Shown: positions 26,801-34,792 of the stretch, in pieces
Numbering within the stretch: position 1 is the stretch's first letter
How the letters are laid out: every line of letters begins with the position of its first letter
Assembly (NCBI RefSeq): GCF_947654275.1
Contig: NZ_CANTJS010000007.1
Location: 1 to 64,000, forward strand
Direction of reading: 5' to 3'
DNA: 64,000 nt
Source of the DNA: an uncultured Oscillibacter sp.
GTDB taxonomy: Bacteria; Bacillota; Clostridia; Oscillospirales; Oscillospiraceae
Made by a program: the position numbers and the translations under genes
Notes under the pieces: generated by a model
The model's database searches: none
The model's input: only the letters and a program-made list of their open reading frames with translations
What the model was told of the DNA's origin: nothing

Positions 26801-28780
26801 CCGCCAGACGGTGACGGTGTAGAGCCGGAGGTTGGAGGCATAACTCCCGTCCAGCCGGGGCACCCAGATCACGGCGCTGATGTCCGCGGGCTCCTTGAAG
26901 TCGCAAAGAACCTGCTTGTTGTCCCACCAGTTGCCGTCTCCGTAGGAATGAGAGGTCCAATGGGTGGAGAAATCGCCGTCGGCCATGAATTCCGGCTGGA
27001 AGGGCCGGCTGGCCGGGTAAGAGGTGGGCGAGACATTGTTGGGCGCGGCCAGCCAGACCCGTTCAAGGTTCTGCCAGTCCAGCACGCCCGCCGTGGGAAT
27101 GCCCTCGGGGCGGCTGTAGTCCGGCGCCTCAGGCGTGCCCAGGGAGGTGCGGGAAGGGCCGCTGAGACCGGCGGAGTTGCCCGCCGTGATGTAAATAGAA
27201 TAGGTTGTGCCGTTCTGCAGTCCGGTGATGACGGTGCTGGTGCCGGTGAGGCGGCTGCCCCACTGGACAAAGCTCCCCGTCTCTCCGGCCCGGTACCAGA
27301 CTTCATAGTAGGACGCGGATTTGGAGGCCTTCCAGGACACGGACAGGGCGCTGTCCAGAGGACTGACGCTGACCATATCCGGCGCGCTGGGGGCCTTGAC
27401 GGGCTGAGGCGCCGCGGTGACGGCTTCGGAGGTCCGGCCCTCCCAGCTTCCGTCCACAGGGGTGACGGTGAAGACATAGGTTTTCAGATTCTCCAGGCCG
27501 GTGACTTCCGCGCGGGGCACATCCACCCGCAGAGACCGGGGGGTTCCGTCGTCCCGCAGCCAGTAGTCCACCCGGTAGCCGGAGACGTTGGGCAGCTCCT
27601 GCCAGCGGAGACTGACCCGGCTGTCGCCGGGGTCCGCCGTGAGATTTTTGATTTCACTGTTGGGGGGCACGGGGTTTTCAGGGACGATATCCCGGAGGAA
27701 CTGGATGGACTCCAGAACGGTAAAGCCCGTGCCGTCCTGGGAGCGGGTGACGGTAATGGTAATCTCCTTGACAGCTGTCCGGCGGCCCAGGGGAATGGTC
27801 ACCAGGGTCTTTCCGGGGAGGGGGCCGATGGCCCGGACGCCCTCCGGCAGGCTGTGGTCAAAGGGGATTTCCTCCAGACTGCCGTCCTCATATTCCACAG
27901 TGACGGAGCCCGCCTCCGGCGCTCCGGGGCCCTCGGGGGCGAGGATGCGCAGCTCCGCCAGCTCCTGAGGCTCCCTCAGGGGAATGGTCAGGCTCAGGTT
28001 TTCGCCGGCGGGGGTGAAGGTCACCGCCTGGCCGTCTCCGCTGAACAGGGCCTCCGGGTCGCCGTTCACGGTGACGCCGGTCCGGTTCAGGGCCTCCCAC
28101 ATCCCGTCGGCGTCCACCGGCGGGGCCAGCAGGGCGGTGTCCCGCACCTGAGAGTCGCCCTGGGCGTTCAGATTGCGGCTGGCATAGGCCAGGTCGTAAA
28201 TATCAATGGCCCCGTCGCCGTTGAGGTCGTACTGGAGCAGGTCCCGGCGGGACTCCGAGCCCAGGGCGTCGGCAACGAGCTCCCGGTCCGCTTTGGTGAT
28301 CCGGCCGTCGCCGTTCACATCGCCCAGGGTGAAGGTGGCGTCGCTGGTGCCCAGGGTGATGTGCTGGGAGCAGTCCTCCAGGATTACGTCCTGGCGGAAG
28401 GGGACAAAGCCCTCGCCGGTGAATTCCAGCGTGTAGGCCCCCTGGGGCAGGCCGGAAACGCTCAGGTCCAGAAAGCCGGGCCAGTTTCCGCCGCCCAGCT
28501 CTCCGCCGTCCTGATTCCGCAGGGTCACGGCGGCGGGGAAGCCGTCCAGGTCCGTTTCGTCTTCGCGGGTCAGGTCCAGGGTTCCCAGGGAGCGGCGGCC
28601 CTGGAACAGCTCCGCCTGAACCGACCGGTCCCGCAGAGCCTCCAGGCTTTGGGGATAGTCCACCCGGAGGGTGGCGCTGACGGAGCCGGTTTCCCCCTCC
28701 GCCGCCCGGGCCGGCGGGAGGGCGGGCAGCAGCAGTGCCGCCGACAGCAGCAGGGATAGGATTCGTTTGTGCAGGCGCAT
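23894..28780 (-). CDS. Secreted M60-family metallopeptidase with dockerin, Fn3 and F5/8C-like domains
   Basis: A 1628-residue exported protein. The signal peptide ends near PPARAAEG. A dockerin-type pair of calcium loops (DVNGDGRITKADRELV and DLNGDGAIDIYDLAY) lies at about 150-205. Two fibronectin type III domains follow (KNLTADPGDSRVSLRW, PDMVSVSPLDSALSVSW), then a discoidin-like F5/8C region (FMADGDFSTHWTS). The M60 zinc site HEIGHNMDKLGQAE (HExxHx8E) is near residue 1090. M60 proteins cleave mucin-type glycoproteins; that activity here is inferred. I start at 28780 (GGAGGACGCC). It is co-transcribed with the SLH gene. Confidence 0.92.
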   Translation of the reverse strand: MRLHKRILSLLLSAALLLPALPPARAAEGETGSVSATLRVDYPQSLEALRDRSVQAELFQGRRSLGTLDLTREDETDLDGFPAAVTLRNQDGGELGGGNWPGFLDLSVSGLPQGAYTLEFTGEGFVPFRQDVILEDCSQHITLGTSDATFTLGDVNGDGRITKADRELVADALGSESRRDLLQYDLNGDGAIDIYDLAYASRNLNAQGDSQVRDTALLAPPVDADGMWEALNRTGVTVNGDPEALFSGDGQAVTFTPAGENLSLTIPLREPQELAELRILAPEGPGAPEAGSVTVEYEDGSLEEIPFDHSLPEGVRAIGPLPGKTLVTIPLGRRTAVKEITITVTRSQDGTGFTVLESIQFLRDIVPENPVPPNSEIKNLTADPGDSRVSLRWQELPNVSGYRVDYWLRDDGTPRSLRVDVPRAEVTGLENLKTYVFTVTPVDGSWEGRTSEAVTAAPQPVKAPSAPDMVSVSPLDSALSVSWKASKSASYYEVWYRAGETGSFVQWGSRLTGTSTVITGLQNGTTYSIYITAGNSAGLSGPSRTSLGTPEAPDYSRPEGIPTAGVLDWQNLERVWLAAPNNVSPTSYPASRPFQPEFMADGDFSTHWTSHSYGDGNWWDNKQVLCDFKEPADISAVIWVPRLDGSYASNLRLYTVTVWREGDDLNGPGTLLAPNPLEGGSASDAETWLPVRNNPASTRFAVLPVEPVTDVVRAAVTIEQAGYSAVSLSELMFLEYDPARCLPDNIADLFSDELRTTLRPGVSQADIDALRARLNSDEGNYYLNPEILADELDLAEDLLQGKGPGRVLRGLRSRSGGADGQQFGQSASDLQPLGAAAKAGEDITIYAAGIPAGETVTVYATQFNAEASTWRASMGTLRNGRNVLTVPQIGSQNTPRGGSLYVTYGGSAPQDIQLHIRRTVEIPLLALDGWFDMSENDRRTEIGLYVDALTDYCAAQGITSANRDTHCLNVTELSLPSVLLSLPAAAVQSALGPNRAEAVETLYDNVLAWEDVMRICETTQGIDETGAGGMTSRQNIRCMQMFAGAFMYAAGSHIGIGYGSCSGMVCGKPLSSLEPGAQINRLFGWGIAHEIGHNMDKLGQAEITNNLYSLMVQTADGGKNILPSRLEKENRWPSVFSKTAAGLPGESSNVFTQLGLYWQLHLAYDGGNMDFYSRFFKDWKTSAGSGSYGDRLALTASRTAGRNLTEFFQRWGVSLSEETRNALAAYPEEERAVWYLSDQSRRDRLAGKTPASGTVSLTAEKQGDREVLLTISSTAAPDQVQGYEILRNNEPIAFTVAGTFTDIIGSANHRTYTYAVRAYDTLGSCFAEDEAPELRIAYDKTVDPDAYELTRDGDTVTLTLKEETPVSGLKLTRFPADGAFSVSITDGAGNTVSARQGDFSQGNQAEDDTDSYLTYFQKPGAPETDTRIWTYDAKTVVITGIPADPEEIPDADIQLVSYAGDDVAFLEGCTAGILAQPYRYGEGANQELPAGTLVIAGTYRGNPLYQIVRIEGQFVKTTVDANGEFTTTEEVRPLDGKALLLAEIPEDGAVSDISDGLFLFVPNVQREAELQGEVSGCAAERLLPSRMRAVLSRTDLPTAPESQRVTAETLWIDSPGGSDLPVFELKEG

Positions 28781-28856
28781 ACAGGCGTCCTCCGTTTCCA
28801 TACTGCCGGGAGGAGGACTGGGCTCCCTCCGGCAGACGCAGTTATATAGGGGCACG

Positions 28857-28871
28857 TTCATGATATGAACA
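28857..28871. promoter_or_regulatory. Dyad near the M60 transcription start
   Basis: GTTCAT-GAT-ATGAAC is a perfect 6-bp-arm palindrome lying a few bases downstream of the predicted start of transcription. It is a candidate operator; no regulator is assigned. Confidence 0.45.
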
Positions 28872-28884
28872 GTTCCCCCGGCTG

Positions 28885-28913
28885 ATTATAGCAATTTTTC
28901 CGGAACCTGGCAA
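28885..28913 (-). promoter_or_regulatory. Promoter of the M60-SLH operon
   Basis: TTGCCA, a 17-bp spacer and a perfect TATAAT on the minus strand, about 105 bp before the M60 start. Confidence 0.75.
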
Positions 28914-29009
28914 GCCATTCACTGGCTTTTTTTGACGGAAGGCGGAAGCGTTGGAAAAACCGGTGTTTGAGGGCCGGCAGGGCCCGAAAACAGGCCGGGC
29001 ACCACACTT

Positions 29010-29155
29010 TTTCTGCCGGCAGAACACCCTGTGGGGCCCGGTCCCCGGACCAGGCCATTCCCCCGGGAGCGCCGGAGCCCCAAAAGACGGGGCACAGCAC
29101 CCGCCGGCAGAACACCCAGTGGGGCCTGGTCCCCTGACCAGGCCATTTCCCCGCC
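29010..29155. repeat. Direct repeat module in the M60/prfC spacer
   Basis: GCCGGCAGAACACCC-x-GTGGGGCC-x-GGTCCCC...GACCAGGCCATT occurs twice here, about 86 bp apart. The part GACCAGGCCATTnCCnCGGGAGCGCCGGAGCCCCAAAAGACG recurs at about 40580-40637. The unit contains an inner GGTCCCCnGACC dyad. It is non-coding. Confidence 0.65.
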
Positions 29156-29177
29156 GAAGCCCATCCCCGTTCTTCCC

Positions 29178-29206
29178 TTGCAAAGCCCGCGGGCTTATGG
29201 TATACT
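29178..29206 (+). promoter_or_regulatory. Promoter of prfC
   Basis: TTGCAA, a 17-bp spacer and TATACT lie about 110 bp upstream of the prfC start. Confidence 0.75.
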
Positions 29207-29314
29207 ACCAGTCTGGATTTTCAGGAGCCGTGCCCGCCGGCGGACCCATGTCCCCCGCCAGTCCCCCGCGTCCGCCGGCGGCTGCGCTTCTTACCCTACA
29301 AAAGGAGGGCTTTT

Positions 29315-30898
29315 ATGGCCACTTTACAGGAAGAGATCTCCCGGCGGCGGACCTTTGCCATCATCTCCCACCCGGACGCCGGCAAGACCACGCTGACGGA
29401 AAAACTGCTGCTTTACGGCGGAGCCATCGCCCAGGCCGGCGAGGTCAAGGGCAAGCGGGCCCGGGCCGCCACCAGCGACTGGATGGAGATTGAGAAGCAG
29501 CGGGGCATTTCCGTCACCTCCTCGGTCATGCAGTTCCAGCACGACGGCTACTGCGTCAACATCCTGGACACCCCGGGGCATCAGGATTTCTCCGAGGACA
29601 CCTACCGCACCCTTATGGCGGCGGATTCCGCCGTCATGGTCATCGACGCCGCCAAGGGCGTGGAGCCCCAGACCCGGAAGCTCTTCCGGGTCTGCGCCCT
29701 GCGGCACATCCCCATCTTTACCTTCATCAACAAAATGGACCGGGACAGCCGGGACCCTCTGGAGCTGTGCGGCGAGGTGGAGGCGGAACTGGGCATCGAC
29801 ACCTATCCCGTCAACTGGCCCATCGGCTCCGGAAAGGAGTTCCAGGGGGTCTATGACCGGGAGTTGGCCCGCATCCTCTTCTTCTCCGGCGAGGGACACG
29901 CCAAAAAGGCCGAGGCCACCGCCGTGGACCTGGACGACCCCGCCGTCGGGGACCTGATCGGTGAAAACCGCTGGCGGCAGCTCCAGGAGGAAGTGGAGCT
30001 GCTGGGGGCGGGCCGGGACTTTGACCTGGAGGCCGTCCGGGCCGGGACCCTCTCCCCGGTGTTCTTTGGCTCCGCCCTGACCAACTTCGGCGTGGAGCCC
30101 TTCCTGAAAGCCTTCCTCCGCATGACCACGGCTCCCCTCAGCCGCAGGGCAGGGGAGGAGGAGATCGGCGTCTTCTCCCCGGAGTTCTCCGCCTTCGTCT
30201 TCAAGATTCAGGCCAATATGAACAAGGCCCACCGGGACCGGCTGGCCTTTATGCGCATCTGCTCCGGCCGCTTCCAGCGGGACGCGGAATACTTCCACGT
30301 CCAGTCCGGCCGGAAAATGCGTCTCTCCCAGCCCCAGCAGATGATGGCCGCCGAGCGGGAGATTGTGGACGAGGCCTATGCCGGGGACATCATCGGCGTC
30401 TTCGACCCCGGCCTCTTCTCCATTGGGGACACCGTCACCGTGCCCGGCAAGAAGTTCCGCTACGCCGGCATCCCCACCTTCGAGCCGGAGCACTTCATGC
30501 GGGTGGCCCCCAAGGACACCATGAAGCGCAAGCAGTTCATCAAGGGCACGGAGCAGATTGCCCAGGAGGGCGCGATTCAGATATTCAAGCGCCCCGGCGG
30601 CGGCCTGGAGGAGGTCGTGGTGGGCGTCGTGGGCACGCTCCAGTTCGACGTGTTCCAGTACCGCATGCGGGCGGAGTACGGCGTGGAGCTCTATATGGAG
30701 GGCCTGCCCTACGACCACCTGCGTCTCATCACAGCGTGTCCCTGCAAGCCCGACGAACTGGTGCTCTGCACCGGCGCGGCCATTTTGGAGGATTTCAGAG
30801 GCCGGCTGCTGGTGGCCTTCGGCGGCGAGTGGTCCGTGGGCTTTTTGACGAAGCACAACCCCGGCCTGACGCTGGAGGATTCCCTTTCCGTCTCGTAA
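29315..30898 (+). CDS. prfC: Peptide chain release factor 3
   Basis: A 527-residue translational GTPase that recycles RF1/RF2 after termination. G1 is SHPDAGKTTLTEKLLLYG, G3 DTPGHQDFSEDTYRTL and G4 FINKMDR; the ISVTSSVMQF switch region is also typical. Length is normal for RF3. An AAAGGAGGGC site precedes the start. No operon partner is evident; the next gene is separated by a MITE-like insertion. Confidence 0.96.
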   Translation: MATLQEEISRRRTFAIISHPDAGKTTLTEKLLLYGGAIAQAGEVKGKRARAATSDWMEIEKQRGISVTSSVMQFQHDGYCVNILDTPGHQDFSEDTYRTLMAADSAVMVIDAAKGVEPQTRKLFRVCALRHIPIFTFINKMDRDSRDPLELCGEVEAELGIDTYPVNWPIGSGKEFQGVYDRELARILFFSGEGHAKKAEATAVDLDDPAVGDLIGENRWRQLQEEVELLGAGRDFDLEAVRAGTLSPVFFGSALTNFGVEPFLKAFLRMTTAPLSRRAGEEEIGVFSPEFSAFVFKIQANMNKAHRDRLAFMRICSGRFQRDAEYFHVQSGRKMRLSQPQQMMAAEREIVDEAYAGDIIGVFDPGLFSIGDTVTVPGKKFRYAGIPTFEPEHFMRVAPKDTMKRKQFIKGTEQIAQEGAIQIFKRPGGGLEEVVVGVVGTLQFDVFQYRMRAEYGVELYMEGLPYDHLRLITACPCKPDELVLCTGAAILEDFRGRLLVAFGGEWSVGFLTKHNPGLTLEDSLSVS

Positions 30899-30945
30899 GC
30901 GGTCGGAGGCTCCCGCCGCGGGCGGTTTGCCGGCGGAGGGCCTGA

Positions 30946-31106
30946 GAGCCTGATTAAAATCCGTCGAAACGCCGTCACAGGGCATCTTTTTCCGCCGATG
31001 CTGCGTTGGTTTGACTTGAAATCCGCCAGGATTCCTGCGTCAAACCGCCTTGCCCGGCAAAAAAATCTGCCCCAATCCGGCACTCCGCCGGATTTTAAAC
31101 AGGCTC
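30946..31106. repeat. MITE-like element, copy 1 (161 bp)
   Basis: Terminal inverted repeats GAGCCTGATTAAAATCC and GGATTTTAAACAGGCTC bound a 161-bp non-coding core. The core includes GGTTTGACTTGAAAT and GATTCCTGCGTCAAACC, which form an inner dyad. The flanks carry TGA on both sides, consistent with a 3-bp target duplication. It is an inverted relative of the copy at 47164-47379. Its right end is 24 bp before the response-regulator start, so it may influence that gene. Confidence 0.85.
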
Positions 31107-31129
31107 TGAGAGGTGCGAAGAGGTGCGAT

Positions 31130-31813
31130 ATGAAATCTGTTTTGATTGTGGAGGACGACAGGGCCCTGGGGGACGGGCTGTGCCTGGCCCTGAAGAGTCC
31201 GGAGCTGGACCTGACCCTCTGCCGGACCCTGGCCGCCGCCCGGGCCGCCCTGGCGGCGGGGAACTTCGGGCTGCTGATACTGGACGTGAATCTCCCCGAC
31301 GGAAACGGCCTGGACCTCCTGCGGGAGGTCCGGCGGACCAGTGGGGTTTCCGTCATCCTGCTGACGGCCAACGACCTGGAGACGGACATCGTGGCGGGTC
31401 TGGAGTGCGGGGCCGACGACTATGTGACCAAGCCCTTTTCTCTGGCGGTGCTCCGGGCCAGGGTCAATGCGCAGCTCCGGCGGACCGGCGGCCCCCGGCC
31501 GGCCGGGCCGGTGGAGCAGGGCCCCTTTGTCTTTGATTTTGAGAACATGGAGTTCCGCCGGGAGGGACAGCCCGTGGAGCTGAGCAAGACGGAACAGAAG
31601 CTGCTGCGTCTTCTGGTGGAGAACCGTGGCCGGACCCTGACCCGGGCCCAGCTGGTGGACCGGGTCTGGACCGACGGGGCGGAGTACGTGGATGAAAACG
31701 CCCTGTCGGTGACGGTGCGCCGCCTCCGGGGCAAGCTGGAGGAGGACCCGGCCCATCCCCGGTATCTGAAAACGGTCTACGGCATCGGCTATACCTGGAC
31801 CGCCGCCCCCTGA
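31130..31813 (+). CDS. Response regulator, OmpR/PhoB family
   Basis: A 227-residue regulator. The receiver has IVEDDRALG, the phospho-Asp in LLILDVNLPDGNG (about residue 51), and VTKPFSLAVLRARV. The winged-helix C terminus has LSKTEQKLLRLLVENRGRTLTRAQLVDRVW and TVRRLRGKLEEDP...TVYGIGYTW. I start at 31130; the ORF-track extension runs back into the MITE and is not coding. It pairs with the next gene. No target operon such as an ABC exporter lies beside it. Confidence 0.93.
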   Translation: MKSVLIVEDDRALGDGLCLALKSPELDLTLCRTLAAARAALAAGNFGLLILDVNLPDGNGLDLLREVRRTSGVSVILLTANDLETDIVAGLECGADDYVTKPFSLAVLRARVNAQLRRTGGPRPAGPVEQGPFVFDFENMEFRREGQPVELSKTEQKLLRLLVENRGRTLTRAQLVDRVWTDGAEYVDENALSVTVRRLRGKLEEDPAHPRYLKTVYGIGYTWTAAP

Positions 31814-31920
31814 AACCCGGCGCTCCCGGGCCGGGAATGGCAGACGGGGGAGTCTGCGCGCCGGAGAAGAAGCGTTCCGGCGGCTGCGGATGCAGAGAAA
31901 CAGGAAAGGAGTCCGGTGTG

Positions 31921-32823
31921 ATGGACAGAGGGTGCTGGCTGTGGATTCCGGCGGCGGCTGCGACGGCGGCGGTTCTGCTTTTGTGGTGCCGCTGGCGGAT
32001 GAACCGCATGCTCTCCCGGCTGAACGATATGCTGGACGCTGCCGTCCGGGGGGAGTTTCAGGAAACGCGCTATGATGAGAGCCGACTTTCCGCCGTGGAA
32101 GTCAGGCTGAGCCAGTACCTGGCCGCCTCCGCCGTCACCGCCGGGCGTCTCCGGGAGGAGAAGGAGACGGTCAAGACCCTGATTGCCGATATTTCCCACC
32201 AGACCAAAACCCCCATCGCCAACGTCCTGCTGTACGCCCAGCTTCTGGAGGAGCAGGTTCCGGAGGACTGCCGGCCCTATACGGCGGCGCTGAACGCCCA
32301 GGTCCAGAAGCTCCGTTCTCTCATTGACGGCATGGTGAAAACCTCCCGGCTGGAGGCGGGGGTGCTGGTGCTCCACCCCCGGCCCGGCTCTCTGGGGCCC
32401 CTGCTGGAGGAGGCTGCCGCCCAGTTCGCCGTCCCGGCGGCGGAGAAGGGTCTGACGCTGACCCTGGTTCCCACGGAGGTCCGGGCCGTCTTTGACGCCA
32501 AGTGGACCGCCGAAGCGGTGTGCAACCTGCTGGACAACGCCGTGAAATACACCCCCGCCGGGGGGCGCGTCACCCTCAGCGCCGTGCCCTACGAGCTGTT
32601 CTGCCGCGTCGACGTGGCCGACACCGGCCCCGGCATTCCCGAGGAGGAGCACGCCGGGATCTTCCGGCGCTTTTTCCGGGGAGAGGCCGCCTGGGAGACC
32701 GAGGGCGTGGGCGTGGGGCTGTATCTGGTCCGGCAGATTGCCGCGGGCCAGGGGGGCTATGTCAAGGTGTTTTCCCGGCCCGGGGAGGGGGCGAGGTTCT
32801 CGCTGTTCCTGCCCAGGCGCTGA
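31921..32823 (+). CDS. Sensor histidine kinase, short one-helix type
   Basis: A 300-residue kinase with one N-terminal membrane helix (about residues 7-23) and almost no extracellular part. The H-box is IADISHQTKTPIANVLLY, the N-box NLLDNAVKYT, G1 DTGPGIPEEE and G2 GVGVGLYLV. The lack of a sensor domain suggests intramembrane or partner-protein sensing. The ATG at 31921 follows AAAGGAGTCC. It is co-transcribed with the OmpR-type regulator, about 107 bp downstream. Confidence 0.92.
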   Translation: MDRGCWLWIPAAAATAAVLLLWCRWRMNRMLSRLNDMLDAAVRGEFQETRYDESRLSAVEVRLSQYLAASAVTAGRLREEKETVKTLIADISHQTKTPIANVLLYAQLLEEQVPEDCRPYTAALNAQVQKLRSLIDGMVKTSRLEAGVLVLHPRPGSLGPLLEEAAAQFAVPAAEKGLTLTLVPTEVRAVFDAKWTAEAVCNLLDNAVKYTPAGGRVTLSAVPYELFCRVDVADTGPGIPEEEHAGIFRRFFRGEAAWETEGVGVGLYLVRQIAAGQGGYVKVFSRPGEGARFSLFLPRR

Positions 32824-32888
32824 GAGTCCCGGCGGTTTTCCCCGTGAAGCCGGAAAAGCTGAAAATTCGGAAGATTTGAAAAAGGGGC

Positions 32889-32917
32889 TTGACAAACGGG
32901 AAAAAATCCTGTATCCT
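32889..32917 (+). promoter_or_regulatory. Promoter of the leuCDB T-box transcript
   Basis: TTGACA, a 17-bp spacer and TATCCT lie directly upstream of the T-box leader. Confidence 0.85.
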
Positions 32918-32924
32918 ACATGCC

Positions 32925-33230
32925 ATCGACCCACAAGAGCATATGACAGAAATACGATGACAGGGAAAAAGTCTTTTCGGGACGTTTCAGAGAGCTGCCG
33001 GGCGCTGCAAGGCAGTACGGAAGGAAAAGACGTCACTGGCCCTTGAGTAGGTTCGCTGAGACCGGCGGCGGTTTAGGCGGAAACGGGTTTCCTCACCGTT
33101 ATCAAAGAGGCGGGATTCGTCCGGCGCGCCGGACTGATGCCGGGAGCGGGCGCATAGACGCCAATGAGAGTGGTACCGCGGAAGCTGAGCTTTCGTCTCT
33201 TCAGGGAGAAGAGACGGAGGCTTTTTTGTT
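32925..33230 (+). promoter_or_regulatory. T-box leader, leucine-type, upstream of leuC
   Basis: The distal stem-I arm AGAGAGCTGCCGGGCGCTGCAAGGCAG and the specifier region GTCACTGGCCCTTGAGTAGG are visible. The antiterminator box reads GAGTGGTACCGCGG (about 33169-33182), and the terminator CGTCTCTTC-AGGGA-GAAGAGACG is followed by GAGGCTTTTTTG. The proposed specifier CUG (33036-33038) matches that of the leuS leader. Shortage of charged tRNA-Leu should switch on leucine synthesis. Confidence 0.93.
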
Positions 33231-33301
33231 TCCCCGCGGTCCCGTGAATCCGATATCCTGAATATCCTGATTATTTTCAAAACCTAAGGAGTGTGACAGT
33301 C

Positions 33302-34561
33302 ATGGGAATGACAATGACGCAGAAGATTCTCGCCCATCACGCCGGTCTGGAGTCCGTCCGGGCGGGCCAGCTGATTCAGGCGAAGCTGGACCTGGTGCTG
33401 GGCAACGACATCACCACCCCTGTGGCCATCAACGAGTTTGAGGCCGCCGGATTTGACCGGGTGTTTGACAAGAGCAAAATCGCCCTGGTGATGGACCACT
33501 TTGTGCCCAACAAGGACATCAAGGCCGCCACCCAGTGCATGCAGTGCCGGACCTTTGCCCGCCGCTTCGACATCGACCACTATTTCGACGTGGGCGACAT
33601 GGGCATCGAACACGCCCTGCTGCCGGAAAAGGGCCTGGTGGCTCCCGGCGAGGCCGTCATCGGCGCCGACTCCCACACCTGTACCTACGGCGCCCTGGGC
33701 GCCTTCTCCACCGGCGTGGGCTCCACCGACATGGGCGCGGCCATGGCCGCCGGCGAAACCTGGTTCAAGGTTCCCTCCGCCATTAAGGTCAGCCTCACCG
33801 GCAGTCTCCGGCCCCACGTCTCCGGCAAAGACGTGATTCTCACCCTCATCGGCATGATCGGCGTGGACGGGGCCCGGTATCAGTCCCTGGAGTTCACCGG
33901 CCCGGGCGTTGCCTCCCTCTCCATTTATGACCGGCTGACCATTGCCAACATGGCCATTGAGGCCGGCGGCAAGAACGGCATCTTCCCGGTGGACGAGATT
34001 ACCCGGGCCTATGTGGCGGAACGGGTAAACCGGCCCTGGACCGCCTATGAGGCGGACCCCGACGCCGAGTATGAGCGGACCATTGAGATTGACCTGAGCC
34101 AGGTGGACTGCACCGTGGCCTGGCCCCACCTGCCTGAGAACGCCCACAGCGCCCGGGAGGGCAAGGACATCGCCATCGACCAGATTGTCATCGGCTCCTG
34201 CACCAACGGCCAGCTGCCCGACCTGGCTGCCGCCGCCGCCGTGATGAAGGGAAAGCATCTGGCCAAGGGCGTCCGGGGCATTGTGATTCCCGCCACCATG
34301 AGCGTCTACCGGGCCTGCATGAAGGAGGGCTACGCCGATATCTTTATGGACGCCGGCTGCATCGTCTCCACCCCCACCTGCGGCCCCTGCCTGGGCGGCT
34401 ACATGGGCATCCTGGCCCAGGGCGAGCGCTGTGTCTCCACCACGAACCGCAACTTTGTGGGCCGCATGGGCCACGTGAAGAGCGAGGTCTATCTGGCGTC
34501 CCCCGCCGTGGCCGCCGCCTCCGGCATTGCCGGACACATCGCGCACCCCGATGAAATTTGA
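33302..34561 (+). CDS. leuC: 3-isopropylmalate dehydratase, large subunit
   Basis: Aconitase-superfamily [4Fe-4S] enzyme subunit that isomerises 2- to 3-isopropylmalate in leucine synthesis. It has the substrate/cluster motifs [30 protein letters not shown] and [10 protein letters not shown], with the ligating cysteines. Length (419 aa from the ATG at 33302) fits the short HacA/LeuC2 form found in Clostridia and archaea. The AAGGAG site fits 33302 better than the GTG at 33293. It is the first gene of the T-box-controlled leuCDB operon. Confidence 0.95.
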   Translation: MGMTMTQKILAHHAGLESVRAGQLIQAKLDLVLGNDITTPVAINEFEAAGFDRVFDKSKIALVMDHFVPNKDIKAATQCMQCRTFARRFDIDHYFDVGDMGIEHALLPEKGLVAPGEAVIGADSHTCTYGALGAFSTGVGSTDMGAAMAAGETWFKVPSAIKVSLTGSLRPHVSGKDVILTLIGMIGVDGARYQSLEFTGPGVASLSIYDRLTIANMAIEAGGKNGIFPVDEITRAYVAERVNRPWTAYEADPDAEYERTIEIDLSQVDCTVAWPHLPENAHSAREGKDIAIDQIVIGSCTNGQLPDLAAAAAVMKGKHLAKGVRGIVIPATMSVYRACMKEGYADIFMDAGCIVSTPTCGPCLGGYMGILAQGERCVSTTNRNFVGRMGHVKSEVYLASPAVAAASGIAGHIAHPDEI

Positions 34562-34792
34562 AGACAATTAAGAATTTCTGTGAATTAGGAATGAGGAATG
34601 AGGAGTTAGGAATTTTTCCCGGCTTCGTTACAATTCCTAATTCCTAACTCCTAATTCCTAATTAAAAGAAAGAGTGATTCCAATTAGAAATGAGGAATGA
34701 GGAATTTGAGGTTCCTGATTCAATTCCTAATTCCTAACTCCTAATTCCTAATTTCTAACTCCTAATTCCTGATTTAAACGGAGGTTTATGCT
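34562..34792. repeat. AT-rich GGAAT/ATTCC hairpin array between leuC and leuD
   Basis: Two consecutive hairpins are built from AATTAGGAATGAGGAATGAGGA on the left arm and AATTCCTAATTCCTAACTCC on the right. They fill the space from just after the leuC stop to just before the leuD RBS. The base composition differs sharply from the genes. The same family occurs at 43614, 50435 and 51060. It is non-coding. Confidence 0.85.

Noticed and set aside
24086-28759. A 1557-codon open frame antisense to the M60 gene
   Set aside because: High-GC genes leave long open antisense frames. Its translation is Gly/Val/Gln/His-rich with no motif, while the minus strand encodes a clear multidomain protein with signal peptide and RBS.
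30998-31129. N-terminal extension of the OmpR-type regulator
   Set aside because: It is encoded by the MITE-like element and precedes the RBS at about 31116.
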